A stretch of DNA of 64,000 nt. Origin: Polyodon spathula (lineage: Eukaryota; Chordata; Actinopteri; Acipenseriformes; Polyodontidae). Under the pieces are notes generated by a model. It was not told the DNA's origin, ran no database searches, and was given only the letters and a program-made list of their open reading frames with translations. This document shows, piece after piece, positions 53,808-64,000 of this stretch (position 1 is its first letter; every line of letters begins with the position of its first letter). Made by a program: the position numbers and the translations under genes. The stretch spans positions 34,237,774 through 34,301,773 of the forward strand of contig NC_054548.1 of the NCBI RefSeq assembly GCF_017654505.1. The letters run 5' to 3'.

Positions 53808-54531
53808 TCAAATCTGTTTCACCATTTGAGGATGCAGTCTCCATTCCGAACTGTCTGGAGCTTTTCTGGACAGATGGTCTGCTGCCTTGTTGTCCACACC
53901 GGGGAGGTGATAGCCCTGATGGAACGCAAGTTTCGGAGCATCCAGGACAGGAGTCTGCGTAGTGAAGGTCCTGCGAGCGCAGGTCGTTGGTGGTTTATAT
54001 AGGCTACCACTGTAGTATTGTTCATCTGGACCGGCACATGTTTGTGCACTAACTGCTGGCAGGAAATGAGATATTGCCAGGTTCACTGCTTGCAGCTCTT
54101 GGGCATTTATGTGCACTCGCTGCCAATGTTGCTTCCACTGACCTCTTATTCCTCTCCCATTCCAGACCTCTCCCCAGCCCAGGCTGGAGGCGTCTGTAGT
54201 GATCACTTCCCTTCTGTGAGGGGATCTGAGGGGAGATCCGAGGTGAGTTCCAAGGCGCAGATTGCCAGGACGGAGCCACCACTCCAGTGTCTTCCAGCAT
54301 TGTCTGGAAACTCACACCAGCCGGTACCAATCTTGGACCGGGTGTACCTTGAGCGTACTTACCCAGGCTTGAAGCAGGATCATTCTCAGCAGCCCTAGTG
54401 GAAGGATTCTTGAGGCGGCTGCCATCAGCCCCAACAACCTTTGATATACTTTTACCTGTAGGAGAGCATCTCTCTGAATAGGGAGAGTGTGGCCTCCAAT
54501 GACCGAATCCTGTCTTCCGACAGTGAGGCAA
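53808..54531 (-). pseudogene. DIRS RNase H region, frameshifted
   Basis: Minus-strand frames carry TTDASSLGWGEVWNGRG, INAQELQAVNLAISHF, NNTTVVAYINHQRP and VDNKAADHLSRKAPDSSEWR, in order, but in at least two frames. Matches the RNase H of the + strand DIRS copy. Confidence 0.8.
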
Positions 54532-54539
54532 GCATGCTC

Positions 54540-55124
54540 ACAGAGTTCAGTTTGATCCCCAGGAACACTGTGGACTGAGACGGTACGTTGCTCTTCTGTT
54601 GATGTATTGAGAACCATAACTTTGTCAAATGATCTATGACATGTTTTTTGTGCGCCTCTGCGCGTCTTTTGGAATGAACGCAAACTAGCCAATTCTCCAG
54701 AGAGTTGAGGATCTGAATACCCTATAGTCTGAGTGGAGCAAAGCGCAGATACTTTCTGTGTGCGGGACGGATGGCAGTAGGCGTCTTGCTGGTCGATCGA
54801 TGTGAACCAATAGCCCAGGAGGATAAGCTGTGCTGTCAATATGTTGAACTTCCTCTGTTTGAGGAACAAGTTGAGGACCCTGAGGTCCAGAATAGGTTTG
54901 AAACTGCCAACCCTCTTGGGCACCAGGAAGTACCTGGAGTAAAAGCCACTGAGGGCATTGCTTGGATTTATCAAGTGCACAGCATTCTTCTGTTGAAGAT
55001 TGGCGATCTCCTGTTGAAGGAGTATCGTGCTCGCTGGTTCGACGGTGGTGAGGAGCACACCCATGAAGGGTGGCGGACCTAAGAGGAATTGTAGAGCGTA
55101 TCCGTGACTCATTGTCGATAGCAC
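54540..55124 (-). pseudogene. DIRS reverse transcriptase, catalytic box altered
   Basis: Reads PILDLRVLNLFLKQRKFNIL and later YWFTSIDQQDAYCHPS. A deletion follows. Where the + strand copy has YLDDWL, the minus-strand text near 54680-54705 reads SLENWLV, so both catalytic Asp residues are lost. Confidence 0.8.
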
Positions 55125-55155
55125 CCAGAAGTCCTGGGTGCAGTCTTGCCTTGGG

Positions 55156-56322
55156 TCACTGCCTTTGGTCAGTCCGGTTGTGAGGGGGGTTTGTGGCAGT
55201 CGGGGCCCCTGAGGGGCGGTCTCCCTTTGGCTTAGGAGGGAGCGGGTCTTTCCTATGCCCCGGCCTCGGTCTCCAGCCGGAGAACCAGTTACCCCTGGCT
55301 GGCGGTGGTCCCTTGCCTGCTTGTCTGTTTTGGGGTGGCTGGTGGCGTTCAGGCCCTATTGCCTCCGCAGACTGTGAATACCACCTTGGGCACTGGCGGT
55401 AGGCGGGAAGGTGCAAGAACTTGGAAGCGACCTCTGTGGCCTTGTGGGACCTTTCAAGGCTCACATCAATGGTCGCTCCGAACGTCTCCGTCTCGACAAC
55501 CTTGGCCTGTGTTAGCCAGAGGTGTCTGCTCACAGTTACCAGCTCCACTAGAGACCTGCCTGATACCTGGCCTAACTCTTCCATTAGGTAGGTCATCGCT
55601 CTTATTACTGACAGTAACTCCCCTGTGTCCACTTCTGTTGCCTGCTCTTGCAGCCTCTCAGCCAGCTGTGTCTGGTACAGGACCAGTATAGCCATTGCAT
55701 TGGCCATCCTGGCTGATAATGCCGCTGACACATACACCTTTTTAAGCATGGGGTCAGTTGTTCTGCACGGCTTGGATGGGCAGGTTGGGTCTTTGTCCCC
55801 TCTGGTGAAGCTGGATCCCTGCAACAGTACTGTGACTGTGTCCCCGATGGTGGGGAACGTGCCTAAGCCCACTTCTTGGGCTCCTGCAGTGTGTAGCAGG
55901 GCCTCTGCTGTTCTAGAGGCTGAGGGGGCAGAGGCTGGGTTACTCCAGGATAGGCAATCCAGCTTGAGGAAGTCCTGGCATAAAGGGAGGGCATGCTGTG
56001 GGTACCCTTTCTTCTGCAGGAAGCAGTTCCCCTTTTCCCCCTGTTCTGCCAGCCAGGGAACGTCCGTGGCTGCAGCTGCATGCTGCATGAGTGTCTGGAA
56101 CTCTTCCTTTTGAGACATATGCAGGAAGGACGGTAAGGAGCCCCCCGCTGTGGCTTGCCCGATGGATGTGACTGGGTCAGACACATCTGACCTAGACGCA
56201 GTAAAAGACAACTCGCCTGGGCTAGGTCTATGCATAGGGAATGGGGAGCGAGACTGGGGAAGTTGGGGCTGCCTGTTGGTAGGGGGCAATCGGCACTGAG
56301 ATTTAAGCAGGGTCTCCAGCAT
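55156..56322 (-). CDS. DIRS gag-like open reading frame, 388 residues
   Basis: A continuous frame on the minus strand, beginning MLETLLKSQCRLPP and ending in a basic Pro/Gly/Arg region (KGPPPARGNWFSGWRPRPGH). It corresponds to the broken gag-like region of the + strand DIRS at 2296-3576. No zinc knuckle or known enzyme motif is visible. Two segments, AILVLYQTQLAERLQEQATE and WLTQAKVVETE, are conserved between the two copies. It may bind the element RNA. It is probably part of a longer frame that began upstream. Confidence 0.6.
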   Translation of the reverse strand: MLETLLKSQCRLPPTNRQPQLPQSRSPFPMHRPSPGELSFTASRSDVSDPVTSIGQATAGGSLPSFLHMSQKEEFQTLMQHAAAATDVPWLAEQGEKGNCFLQKKGYPQHALPLCQDFLKLDCLSWSNPASAPSASRTAEALLHTAGAQEVGLGTFPTIGDTVTVLLQGSSFTRGDKDPTCPSKPCRTTDPMLKKVYVSAALSARMANAMAILVLYQTQLAERLQEQATEVDTGELLSVIRAMTYLMEELGQVSGRSLVELVTVSRHLWLTQAKVVETETFGATIDVSLERSHKATEVASKFLHLPAYRQCPRWYSQSAEAIGPERHQPPQNRQAGKGPPPARGNWFSGWRPRPGHRKDPLPPKPKGDRPSGAPTATNPPHNRTDQRQ

Positions 56323-56859
56323 TGTCTGCTAAGCCCTCCAGTCTCTGCCAGTTCCCGAAAACTATGCTCAGCCGAGCTTGGGCATCTCTGAGGTGACTCC
56401 GACAGCGAGCGTCTGCGTGGGGAAGGAGACCAGCCCCTGCGTGGTGACCGTCTGTCCCGTGGTGAATGCCCCTCGACTGTACCGCCTCGGCGGTGACCAT
56501 CTCACTTCCCCTGAGAGATGCCTGCGCCTCTGCACAGGTGGTGGAGAAAGGGAGGGTAACCCAGGTGAGTGGGGGAGCTCCCTGGTCACTGTGGTGCGGG
56601 GGTCCTAGAGGACCGCTGCAGAGGACCTTGGACCACGGATCTCATTCTTCCCTGGCTCGGGAAAGGAGACTCCATTGGGGATAGGGCTGCTCTCCTGTGC
56701 TTAGTTCTATTGGAGAACTTTCTGCATGGAGAGCAGTCCAACTCACCCGCCAGTGCATCTGGCGCGGGACAAATGCTCATCCTGTCTAGGCAGCTTCACT
56801 GGTGAAAGCCAGCAGAGGGCCCAGCTGACTGCACAGACACGGCTTCTTAGGTGGGGCTG

Positions 56860-57650
56860 CTGCACTCAGTGCAGAGATTGAGTGGTCAGTGTCGAGTCAA
56901 TTGATGCTGATAGTAAAGCGTTTGGTGCTGGGTTGTTGACGGGTCTGAAGCTATTCACTGGTGCCAAGTCAGTCAGTGCCGGGATCGGCGTCAAGGAGAG
57001 CGTTGTCGGTGCCGAGTCAATCGGCGCCGAGGTCGGTGCCGATGGGTAGCGCAGTTGGTGCCAGGTTGTAGACGACTCCGAAGCTATTCACCAGTGTCGA
57101 ATCAGTTGGTGCAGGGATCGGAGTCGAGGGGAGCACTGTCGGTGCCAAGTGAATTGGTGCCAAGGTCGGCGCTGATGGGTAGCGTGGTCAGTGCCGGGCT
57201 GTAGATGGCGCCGATGAGGTTCACTGGTGCAAAATCAATCGGTGCAGGGAACAACACCGAGGAGATTGCTGTTAATGCCGAGTGGTCAGTGCCAATGTGT
57301 AGCATGGTTGGTGCCAGGCTATAGATGGCTCTGAAGCTAGTCACCAGTGCCAAGTCAATCGTTGCCGGGATTGGCATCAAGGAAAGCGCTGTTAGTGCCG
57401 AACAGTCGGTGCCGAGTCAAACGGTTCCAAGATCGGTGCCGATGGTAGGCGTGGTCGCCGCTGGGCTGTCAGTGGCGCCGAAGATGGTTACATTGGTGCC
57501 GAGTCAATCAGGGCTGGGTAGGCGCTGTTTCTTCAAGCCTGAACATCGGCAGGAAAACTGCGGTCAATGCCGGGATATGCAGCCAAGTTGGCATATCAGT
57601 AGGCATGGTCACCGAGGGCAAGCGCAGCCGAGCTAGGTGAGCCCGAGGCT
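56860..57650 (-). repeat. Imperfect tandem repeat in the 5' part of the DIRS element
   Basis: Phrases such as ggtgccgatgggtagcg, gtgccaagtcaatcgg and cgaagctattcacc recur several times with a spacing of roughly 110-135 bp. Units have diverged, so the exact count is uncertain. Confidence 0.6.
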
Positions 57651-58029
57651 TGAGAGGGGCACTAGGCCCGAGCTGTTTTTTTTTTTTTGTTTTTTTGTGG
57701 TCGCTTTGGCCAATTAAATCGGCATAGAGGACAATGCCGCAAGCCTGCGGGGTCTCCTTACAGTACCAGAATAGCTCTCCACACAGTATTTGAAAACTAG
57801 AAGCCTTGTGCAGTGAAAGAGAGTAATGGCTGCTTACCAATCTCAAAAAGAAGGGTTGAAACCAGCTCTACTCAGTAAACTGACGCGAGAATTAGGTAGG
57901 AGCGCTCTCAAAAACACTCAAAAGCATGATTCTACCGTGGATAAAATAAATTTTACAGTAAAATAATGACAGATCAGCCAAATTTGGACATAGAAAGCAC
58001 GAAGCAATCTGTGACCTGTCTCAGTAAAG

Positions 58030-58200
58030 TGAGAGAGAAAATGGCTATATTCTACAGTCAGGATGTCCCTCTTCAGCAGGAGGTGGGAGGGACTTCCCCC
58101 TTACAGCAGGGTCCTGATAGGGCAGCTTTTATATATATGCTCAGTGATTGGCAGTCAGAGAGGGCTCTTCCCATTTGTTAATGGTTGTCATCCCTTTGAA
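58030..58200 (-). repeat. Right-side inverted terminal repeat of the minus-strand DIRS
   Basis: Complement of 52222-52380, ending aatggttgtcatccctttga. Confidence 0.85.
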
Positions 58201-59779
58201 AGGGAGCCAATGTTCTGAATAATGGCTAAAATCAGCTTTGAAGAGAGCCGTAGCTGTTTTGCCTACGAGAGATTGAAACAGTAAACAGAAGCAAAGCCAT
58301 ACAAAAGAATTGCAACAAGAACACATCTACTCCATAACATTTCAATTGCAATGAATTATCTGAACTGAGTTACGTCTGATCAATGGAACTATTCCCAGTG
58401 GAAAATTCTTGACAACAAAGGTAATGTTGCAAGACTTGGAGATCAACAAGCTGATCTCTGTTTGAAAGGAACTATTTGTTTATTGTGAGCCTACGCAATA
58501 GAGTGTGTAAAGCAAAGTGCCGTCTTCATTAGAACTGCGGTTCCGAACAGCTGCAGTCTTCATCGACACAGATTGACTTGTTATATGGAAATCGATAAGT
58601 ATTCAACATATCAAAGGTTAAATACTTTATGACTCGAAAAAGTAACTGAAGCAAATGCTATCAAGTTACTACTAAGTGGAATCTGTTTTAGGAATATAAT
58701 ATAACTTCCTGTTCTAGAGTATGTAAGAAATGTATTTTGTTTGTTGAAATGTGCAACTTTGAGGAGTTGCCTCTTAAATGCAGAGAATTTAATCATTGCC
58801 CCATTTCTGAGTTAATTTGAATATATAATCAACTGGGGTTGATAACATATTATTAGCTTGGTACATCACATCTAAACTAAATTAACACGGTAAAACTAAT
58901 TTGCTAAATTAGGTACTGGAATGTTGGATTCCTTTCTGAATGGTAAGTTGAAGTAATTCTCGTGCATACTGACATGATTGATTACAACAAGAAACGGGTA
59001 TTGAAAATATTATTGCAAAGTAGACATTTTGTGTGATAAACCATATTCAATATTAGTATATTAACCATGTATGCTAATGATTTTATGGTCGTTGTAATCG
59101 TTTGACTATGGAATCAATTAACTGTGTACTATTTACGCATATCTCTAACCAATAGCCTTTCCTTTCTGTAATATTAGATTAGTTGTGCTCTCCTTTTATT
59201 CTTAAATAAACAATTGTTTTATATTTCTGACTTGTTGTCAAGGGAATCCGAGTTCTACATGATATCACCGAACTATTATGGTATGTCTCAGTTATTAACA
59301 TTTGGAAGTTCTTAAACAGGGCACCTAGAGACTAATTTGTATATATAAATAAATTGTATACCAAATTCACTACAGTGTGCCTGTTTGTTTTGTTGCATAT
59401 CTACATACTTCTTGTCAAGCTGCATTTATTAGAAATGTATTAACATTTCTTTGTGGTATTGGTGACTGTCATCTAGGTACCAGGGAAGGGGGTAGGGAAA
59501 TATAGGAGTGTGGAGTTCCTCTTGACCTGGAAGAAATGACATTACAAGTAATTACAAGTAAATTCTTACTGGTTCTGATCAATTCCACACATGAACCCCT
59601 ATGCCAAAAAGATTATAGCGAGTGATTGGTAGTGTTATTATTGGAAAGCAGTGCACAATATTGAGTGTGCAAAAGAAGCTTGTGAAGGTTGTAGTGTTTT
59701 CTGAAGGTGAGAAAAAGAGGACCAGGTGGCTGCATTGCAGGTGTCTAATAGGGAAATATTTTTGAAGTTGGCGTAAGAG
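58201..59779. other. Non-coding sequence, nothing recognised
   Basis: AT-rich. A possible LTR-like area lies near 59450-59530 but has no clear ends. Confidence 0.4.
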
Positions 59780-60010
59780 TTAGATATTCCCCCGAGTGAG
59801 TGCTTTGATGTTTTTTTTCTAAAGGTCTGCCATCAAGGATAGCAGGTCTTTATACACTACGTCAGCCAGTTTGCAATGGTTTGTTTAAATACTGGCCTCC
59901 CAAGGGTGTGCTCCCCAAAGATAACAAAAATTTGACCGTTTCTATATTTTTTTATTCTCAATATATAGTAGTAGAGGGCTCTTTTCACATCTAGATGGTC
60001 TTTGTTCCTC
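59780..60010 (-). pseudogene. Relic of a tyrosine-recombinase-type retroelement
   Basis: On the minus strand about 60000-59850, DHLDVKRALYYYIENKKI, then VIFGEHTLGRPVFKQTIANW, resemble the catalytic-domain entry of DIRS-type recombinases. It is broken by a stop and shifts, and no flanking element is defined. Confidence 0.4.
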
Positions 60011-60295
60011 TGCTGCGCTGTGAGGCAGGGATTAGAACTCTGGGAGGATGATGGACTGAGATAGATGGAATTCTATGACCACTTTTGACAGGAAGTTGGG
60101 ATTTAGACTTTAAAGAACTGTGTGCCTTGATAGACCTCAATTAGGGCTTTTTAGTTCACTTACTCTTCTTGCTGAAAACTATGCTCTGCTAGAAATGCTG
60201 TTTTGAGGGATGAATGTTTTAGGTGCAAGAGACCTTTAGATATATGTTGTTGCCATGGGGTGTGCACCTGAAGGGTGGCTGTCCCACCCAGGAAA

Positions 60296-60406
60296 GATGT
60301 TGAATAGGACTAAGAAGAGACTCTTTCTCCAAGATGCTGGATAGGACTGAGGAGAGAACCTTTCTCAAGGATGCTGTAGAGGACTAAGGAGAGAACCTAT
60401 CTTGAG
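60296..60406. repeat. 37-bp tandem repeat, three units
   Basis: Units at 60296-60332, 60333-60369 and 60370-60406 each begin gatg(t/c)tg and share aggact(a/g)a and gagagaacct; a fourth begins at 60407 and stops. Confidence 0.85.
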
Positions 60407-60589
60407 GATGTTGCCAGTCCCTTATTGTAGAGCAATCTGAGATATAAAAGGTAGTCTTAAGGGATAGCATGAGTGCACTTGAGGCAGTTAGTACATTTGA
60501 TACTGTCTAAAACAACCCTTTGTGCTGTAGTTTTCGCCTTTCAATTTTCAGTCTGCCACTCAACGTCTTGGCTTAGGCATCTGCTAAGG

Positions 60590-61990
60590 CAGGGCTTCCC
60601 AACCTTTTTTGAATCACGTCCCACCTGAGCAATATTTTTTTTTTACGGGGAGCCCCCAAACCCCAACCCCCAATGCATTGATCCCAATCCATAACTTCTT
60701 CATAAACAAAGTCATCTAACACTGCAAATATCTGTTCCCTGGTTGTGTGAGTTGGAAGGGGGTGTCAAAAAAGAAATCCCTTCAGAAGTGACTCTTCATG
60801 CACAAATCTGATGTAAACAAGCAGCTACAGCCACAGCGGTATTGGTTGTCTCATCAAGTTGTATGCATAGAATTGGCTCATCTTGATGTAGTTCACCCCT
60901 TGATCAATCAATTAATACAAGCAATCATTTTATATAGTGCCTTAAACCTTTAGCAGTCCATTTATTCAGCGCTTGTCATGTCAGGTCCAATTTATTTTCA
61001 CACACGCTGTTTAAAATATATATTTTTCAGAGTAAAACAGGCACTGCATAGCAAAAGGACACACAGTACTGCGTCTCCAGCCAAGCCCCACCCCTTTTTC
61101 ACATACCTCTTCATAGTCGTGCATACTGATAAATCCTCTCCTGATCAGTTGTTTTATCACCAAACTCCTCAGTAATGTGTTCCAAGTCATTATTTTATTA
61201 CTATAACATCACAAAAAGCTCTGCAAATTTCACTGGTATTCTTTGAGCACTGGATGCAGAAGCAGCTATCATTTGCTTATGTCCGTGTCTCTATGATGCA
61301 GTGGCTGTGTATATTGTTCAGATTCGCCCCTTTTTTTCAGTTTCTCTCAGCTCCTCTCGGTCTCACTCGGCCATTGAAAGGTTTTCTCTGCTTTTCCGGA
61401 GAAAAACCGACTAGAGACCTGTGCTTGATGTCTTTAGATAGGATCCGACATCGGACTGGAAAAGGAAAATTGTAATGTCAAACCTAAATACAGAAATATG
61501 CATAATACATGCTATACAGTAAAATCGAAACGCATAATACATTAAATACAGTGGAAATTGCAAAATACATGGAATAGTAGCAGCAACACAGCAGCTAATA
61601 ACAGAGATCTTTTACATCACTGAAGAGTTCTGAAATTTGGCGACTCATTGTGTTATTTGACAATGGAATGGCACCAATCTGCATAGCAGAGCTTTCTCCA
61701 GAACAAATGTCCTTTGCAGCTGGCAAAACCAGGGCTATATTGTGAGGCTGCAAAGTTGAGCATGACACAGCATATGAAGCCTTTAAACACTTGGTAGAAA
61801 CCATGGAATGTTTGCATACAGCACTTTTTTGCTGATGTAATCCCTCAAGTTTTCTTTCGGAAAAAGTTGAGTAGTTTATCCTTCAGTCCAGAGTGTCTCT
61901 TCTCCAAATGGTGTCGCAGTTTGCAAGACGTCAAGCTTTCATTAGCCAGTACATCGCCACAAATAACACACTGAGGACTGCAGTTCCAAC
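60590..61990 (-). mobile_element. hAT-type (ZBED5-like) transposase fragments
   Basis: On the minus strand, about 61985-61860 reads QCVICGDVLANESLTSCKLR and HHLEKRHSGLKDKLLNFFRK, a BED-type zinc finger (C-x2-C ... H-x5-H). About 61804-61595 reads KASYAVSCSTLQPHNI, LVLPAAKDIC and AIPLSNNTMSRQISELF, which belongs to the same family. A later piece with SQFYAYNLMRQ and VAACLHQICA lies near 60900-60800. The left border at about 60593 reads cagggcttcccaacctttt, like a hAT end. All parts have stops or shifts and about 0.7 kb of unrelated sequence lies between. Confidence 0.65.
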
Positions 61991-62099
61991 AAAGGTAAAT
62001 ACAATTTTTAAGTAACTTTCTTCATATTTCTGAACTTCTTGTTTTTTACTTAATGATGCACCTGCACAATCGCTATCTTTTTTCATGCACCACAAACCA

Positions 62100-62720
62100 A
62101 TCCATTTTATGTACTGGAAAGATGTACAATGCGATGGGAACAGATCTCAGGTCGCCCAGTCTCCATCGCATGGTCCGCCAACTTTTGTTCTGGGCACATG
62201 AGAACCTCCTCCCACTGCGGGCAGTACATCTAACCGGCATGACAAACTGGGTGGCGACCTCCTCTCAAGGAGAGTTCCCAGCACTTCAGAGTGGCTGCTT
62301 CACCCCGAGGTTGGGAGAGGTTCAGGAGAGCAAAGATAGATGTCTTTGCCTCCCAGGGAAACCTTATGGCATTCCTACCCTTCAAGCCTGCAGCTCTGGG
62401 TCTGGCCCCTGAACGGCTGCATTTGAGCCATCTGGGTCTGCCAAAAGGATTATTGAAAACCTACAAAATGCAAGATCAGAGTCCACATATTCTCAGTACG
62501 GGTACAAGCGGGGTGTTTTTCCGATGTGGTGTCGGCCTCGTGTGTTTCACCCCAGAACTTGTCCCATGGCAGTTATACTGCAAATTTTGCGGGACCTGTT
62601 TGACGAGGGGATTTCCCCCTCTAAATTAAAGGTCTATCTGGCAGCTATTTCAGCTTGCCATGTCAAAATTTACTCGGTATCCCCAGGAGGTCACTTCCTG
62701 GCAGGGCTGGGGTCTGGTGG
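62100..62720 (+). pseudogene. DIRS-like pol fragment of a different subfamily
   Basis: Reads RQLLFWAHENLLPLRAVHLT, then GEFPALQSGCFTPRLG, IDVFASQGNLMAFLPFKPAA, and LKVYLAAISACHVK with YSVSPGGHFLAG. This order (RNase H end, linker, recombinase N-terminus) is the DIRS arrangement. Frames shift several times. It is more distant from the two copies above than they are from each other. Confidence 0.65.
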
Positions 62721-62899
62721 GAGCTCGGATGGTATCAAACACCACTCAAAGGGAGTCGGTACGCAGTTTGACCAGGAGGGCGAGGTTACTGGGACATCAA
62801 GGGCAGAGGTTACTCCGGCCCCTCTCAATATACTGGACATGTGGGACTGAAGTGCTGACCTAGTGTGGGACCAAACAAAATGACCCCATACTCTTGGGG

Positions 62900-64000
62900 A
62901 CAGATCCTGTCTATTGAAGGTAAGAATGTTAAAGCCACTGGGGCACTAATATATCCACACTTCATTATCAAGGGGCATGTATAGGACAGCCTGTAACACA
63001 ATTGATGGTTCCCCAGTCTTATCAGCCCAAGGTCATGAGAATGACTCATAACATCCCTTTTGCTGGGCACCTGGGAGCTGATAAAACTAGGGAACGTATA
63101 TTGGCCCGATTTTATTGGGTAAGACTTTATAAGGAAGTGTGGATATATGTAGCCACATGCCCAGACTGCCAGTGAGCAGCGCCGGGTCGAGTGTGCCCCG
63201 ACCATTTGGTTCCTGCCAATAATTTCCACTCCCTTAGAGCGCACAGCAATGGACATTGTAGGCCCTTTGCTACCTTCTGTCTCCGGTATATGCATATATT
63301 AGTAGTGGTAGATTATGCAACACAGTACCAGGCAGTTCCATTGAGGTCTACAAGTGCAACTGCAATAGCCAAGGAATTTAGTGCAGATTATGTCGAGATT
63401 AGGGATCCTCAAAGAGATATTGACTGATCATAGAACTAACTTCTTATCTCAAATGTTACAGCAAGTGTACAAAATATAAAAAATACATCCACAGATGGAC
63501 GGTTTGGTGGAACGTTTTAATCAGACCCTAAAGCAGATGCTGAGACGATTTGTGAACCAAGAGCAAAAACATTGGGAAACGCTTCTTCCCTACCTCCTTT
63601 TTGCAGTGAGAGAGGTGCTGCAGAGCTCAACAGGGTTCTCCCCCTTCAAGCTCTTGTACGGCTGACAGCCCCGGAATCCTCGATCTGTTGAGAGAGGGGT
63701 AGGATGAGCACAAAGCCTTGTCAAACAATGTAGTGCAGCATGTGCTCCTACTCCGAGATCACCTGGATTTGGTCAGTCGTTTGGCTCACGACAGTCTAAA
63801 ACTGGCTCTGCATCGGCAGTAGCAGCAGTACAATCAAAATGCACACATTCAGACCTGTCGACCAGGAGACAAAATATTGTTGCTTCTTCCCACATCACAT
63901 AATAACTGTATGCTTAATGGCAGGGGCCGTATGAGGTGATTCAGGCTATAAGGAAAGTGAATTACGAAATTTGGCAGCCTTATCGCTGCAATGAGCGTGA
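62900..64000 (+). mobile_element. Gypsy integrase fragment, runs off the window
   Basis: The integrase zinc-binding region reads AGHLGADKTRERILARFYWV and ATCPDCQ, followed by a stop. The catalytic region includes LVVVDYATQYQAVPLRSTSA and, after a shift, a QMDGLVERFNQTLKQMLRRF and SSTGFSPFKLLYG segment with stops. It matches the integrase part of the gypsy fragment at 9653-10910, and thus probably belongs to the same Gmr1-like family. The reverse-transcriptase side would lie beyond the window. Confidence 0.8.

Larger units (their letters stand above)
52215..58200 (-). mobile_element. DIRS-like retrotransposon, near full length, minus strand
   Basis: Inverted terminal repeats (52222-52380 and about 58030-58200) match those of the + strand DIRS copy at 1881-6178. 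Reading the minus strand from 58200: repeat, a repeat-rich 5' coding region, gag-like, reverse transcriptase, RNase H, tyrosine recombinase, terminal region. Length is about 6 kb, as usual for this group. Frameshifts, a mutated catalytic box and an insertion with deletion show it is dead. Confidence 0.88.

Overview
The window is nuclear DNA of a vertebrate, most likely a ray-finned fish. It has spliced exons with GT/AG borders, AT-rich non-coding sequence, many (TA)n microsatellites, and transposons typical of fish: Tc1 elements with terminal inverted repeats, DIRS elements, IN-before-RT Ty3/gypsy elements, L2 LINEs, a Penelope-like element and hAT relics. A tRNA-type SINE at about 27.7 kb resembles, from memory only, one found in sturgeons or paddlefishes, so a non-teleost fish is a weak guess. 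The one host gene I can support is MTUS2 (TIP150/CAZIP, a microtubule plus-end protein), on the + strand from 15838 to 49039. Nine coding exons join without a break into a 346-residue short isoform. It opens with MGQCCC, a candidate dual-acylation signal, continues as a long coiled coil and ends in a Ser/Pro-rich tail. Its 3' UTR probably ends near 51.03 kb. Everything else I recognise is mobile DNA, mostly broken and often nested. From 1.9 to 6.2 kb lies a decayed DIRS-type tyrosine-recombinase retrotransposon (+ strand), then an L2 LINE (-), an LTR, a Gmr1-like gypsy fragment (-), and a Tc1 copy carrying two later insertions. Introns 1 and 2 hold a Tc1 copy inside a TA microsatellite, a Penelope fragment, LTR-like repeats and a second gypsy fragment. 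Intron 5 holds a 5' LTR with a tRNA-Leu-type primer site and a double-CCHC gag-like gene that runs into a 36-bp minisatellite open in all six frames. Intron 7 holds a hAT-type shell filled with Tc1 copies, and a Tc1 deletion derivative next to exon 8. Downstream of MTUS2 are a second, nearly full-length DIRS element (- strand, 52.2-58.2 kb), a hAT/ZBED-like fragment, a further DIRS fragment and a gypsy integrase fragment running off the window end. The most striking object is in intron 6 (about 40757-42072). It is a DNA-transposon-like element with roughly 130-bp terminal inverted repeats and a decayed open reading frame of a widespread but, to my knowledge, unclassified transposase-like family. 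Its internal promoter has two arrays of perfectly spaced heat-shock elements just upstream of TATA boxes. Three short non-autonomous relatives of this element lie elsewhere in the same gene.
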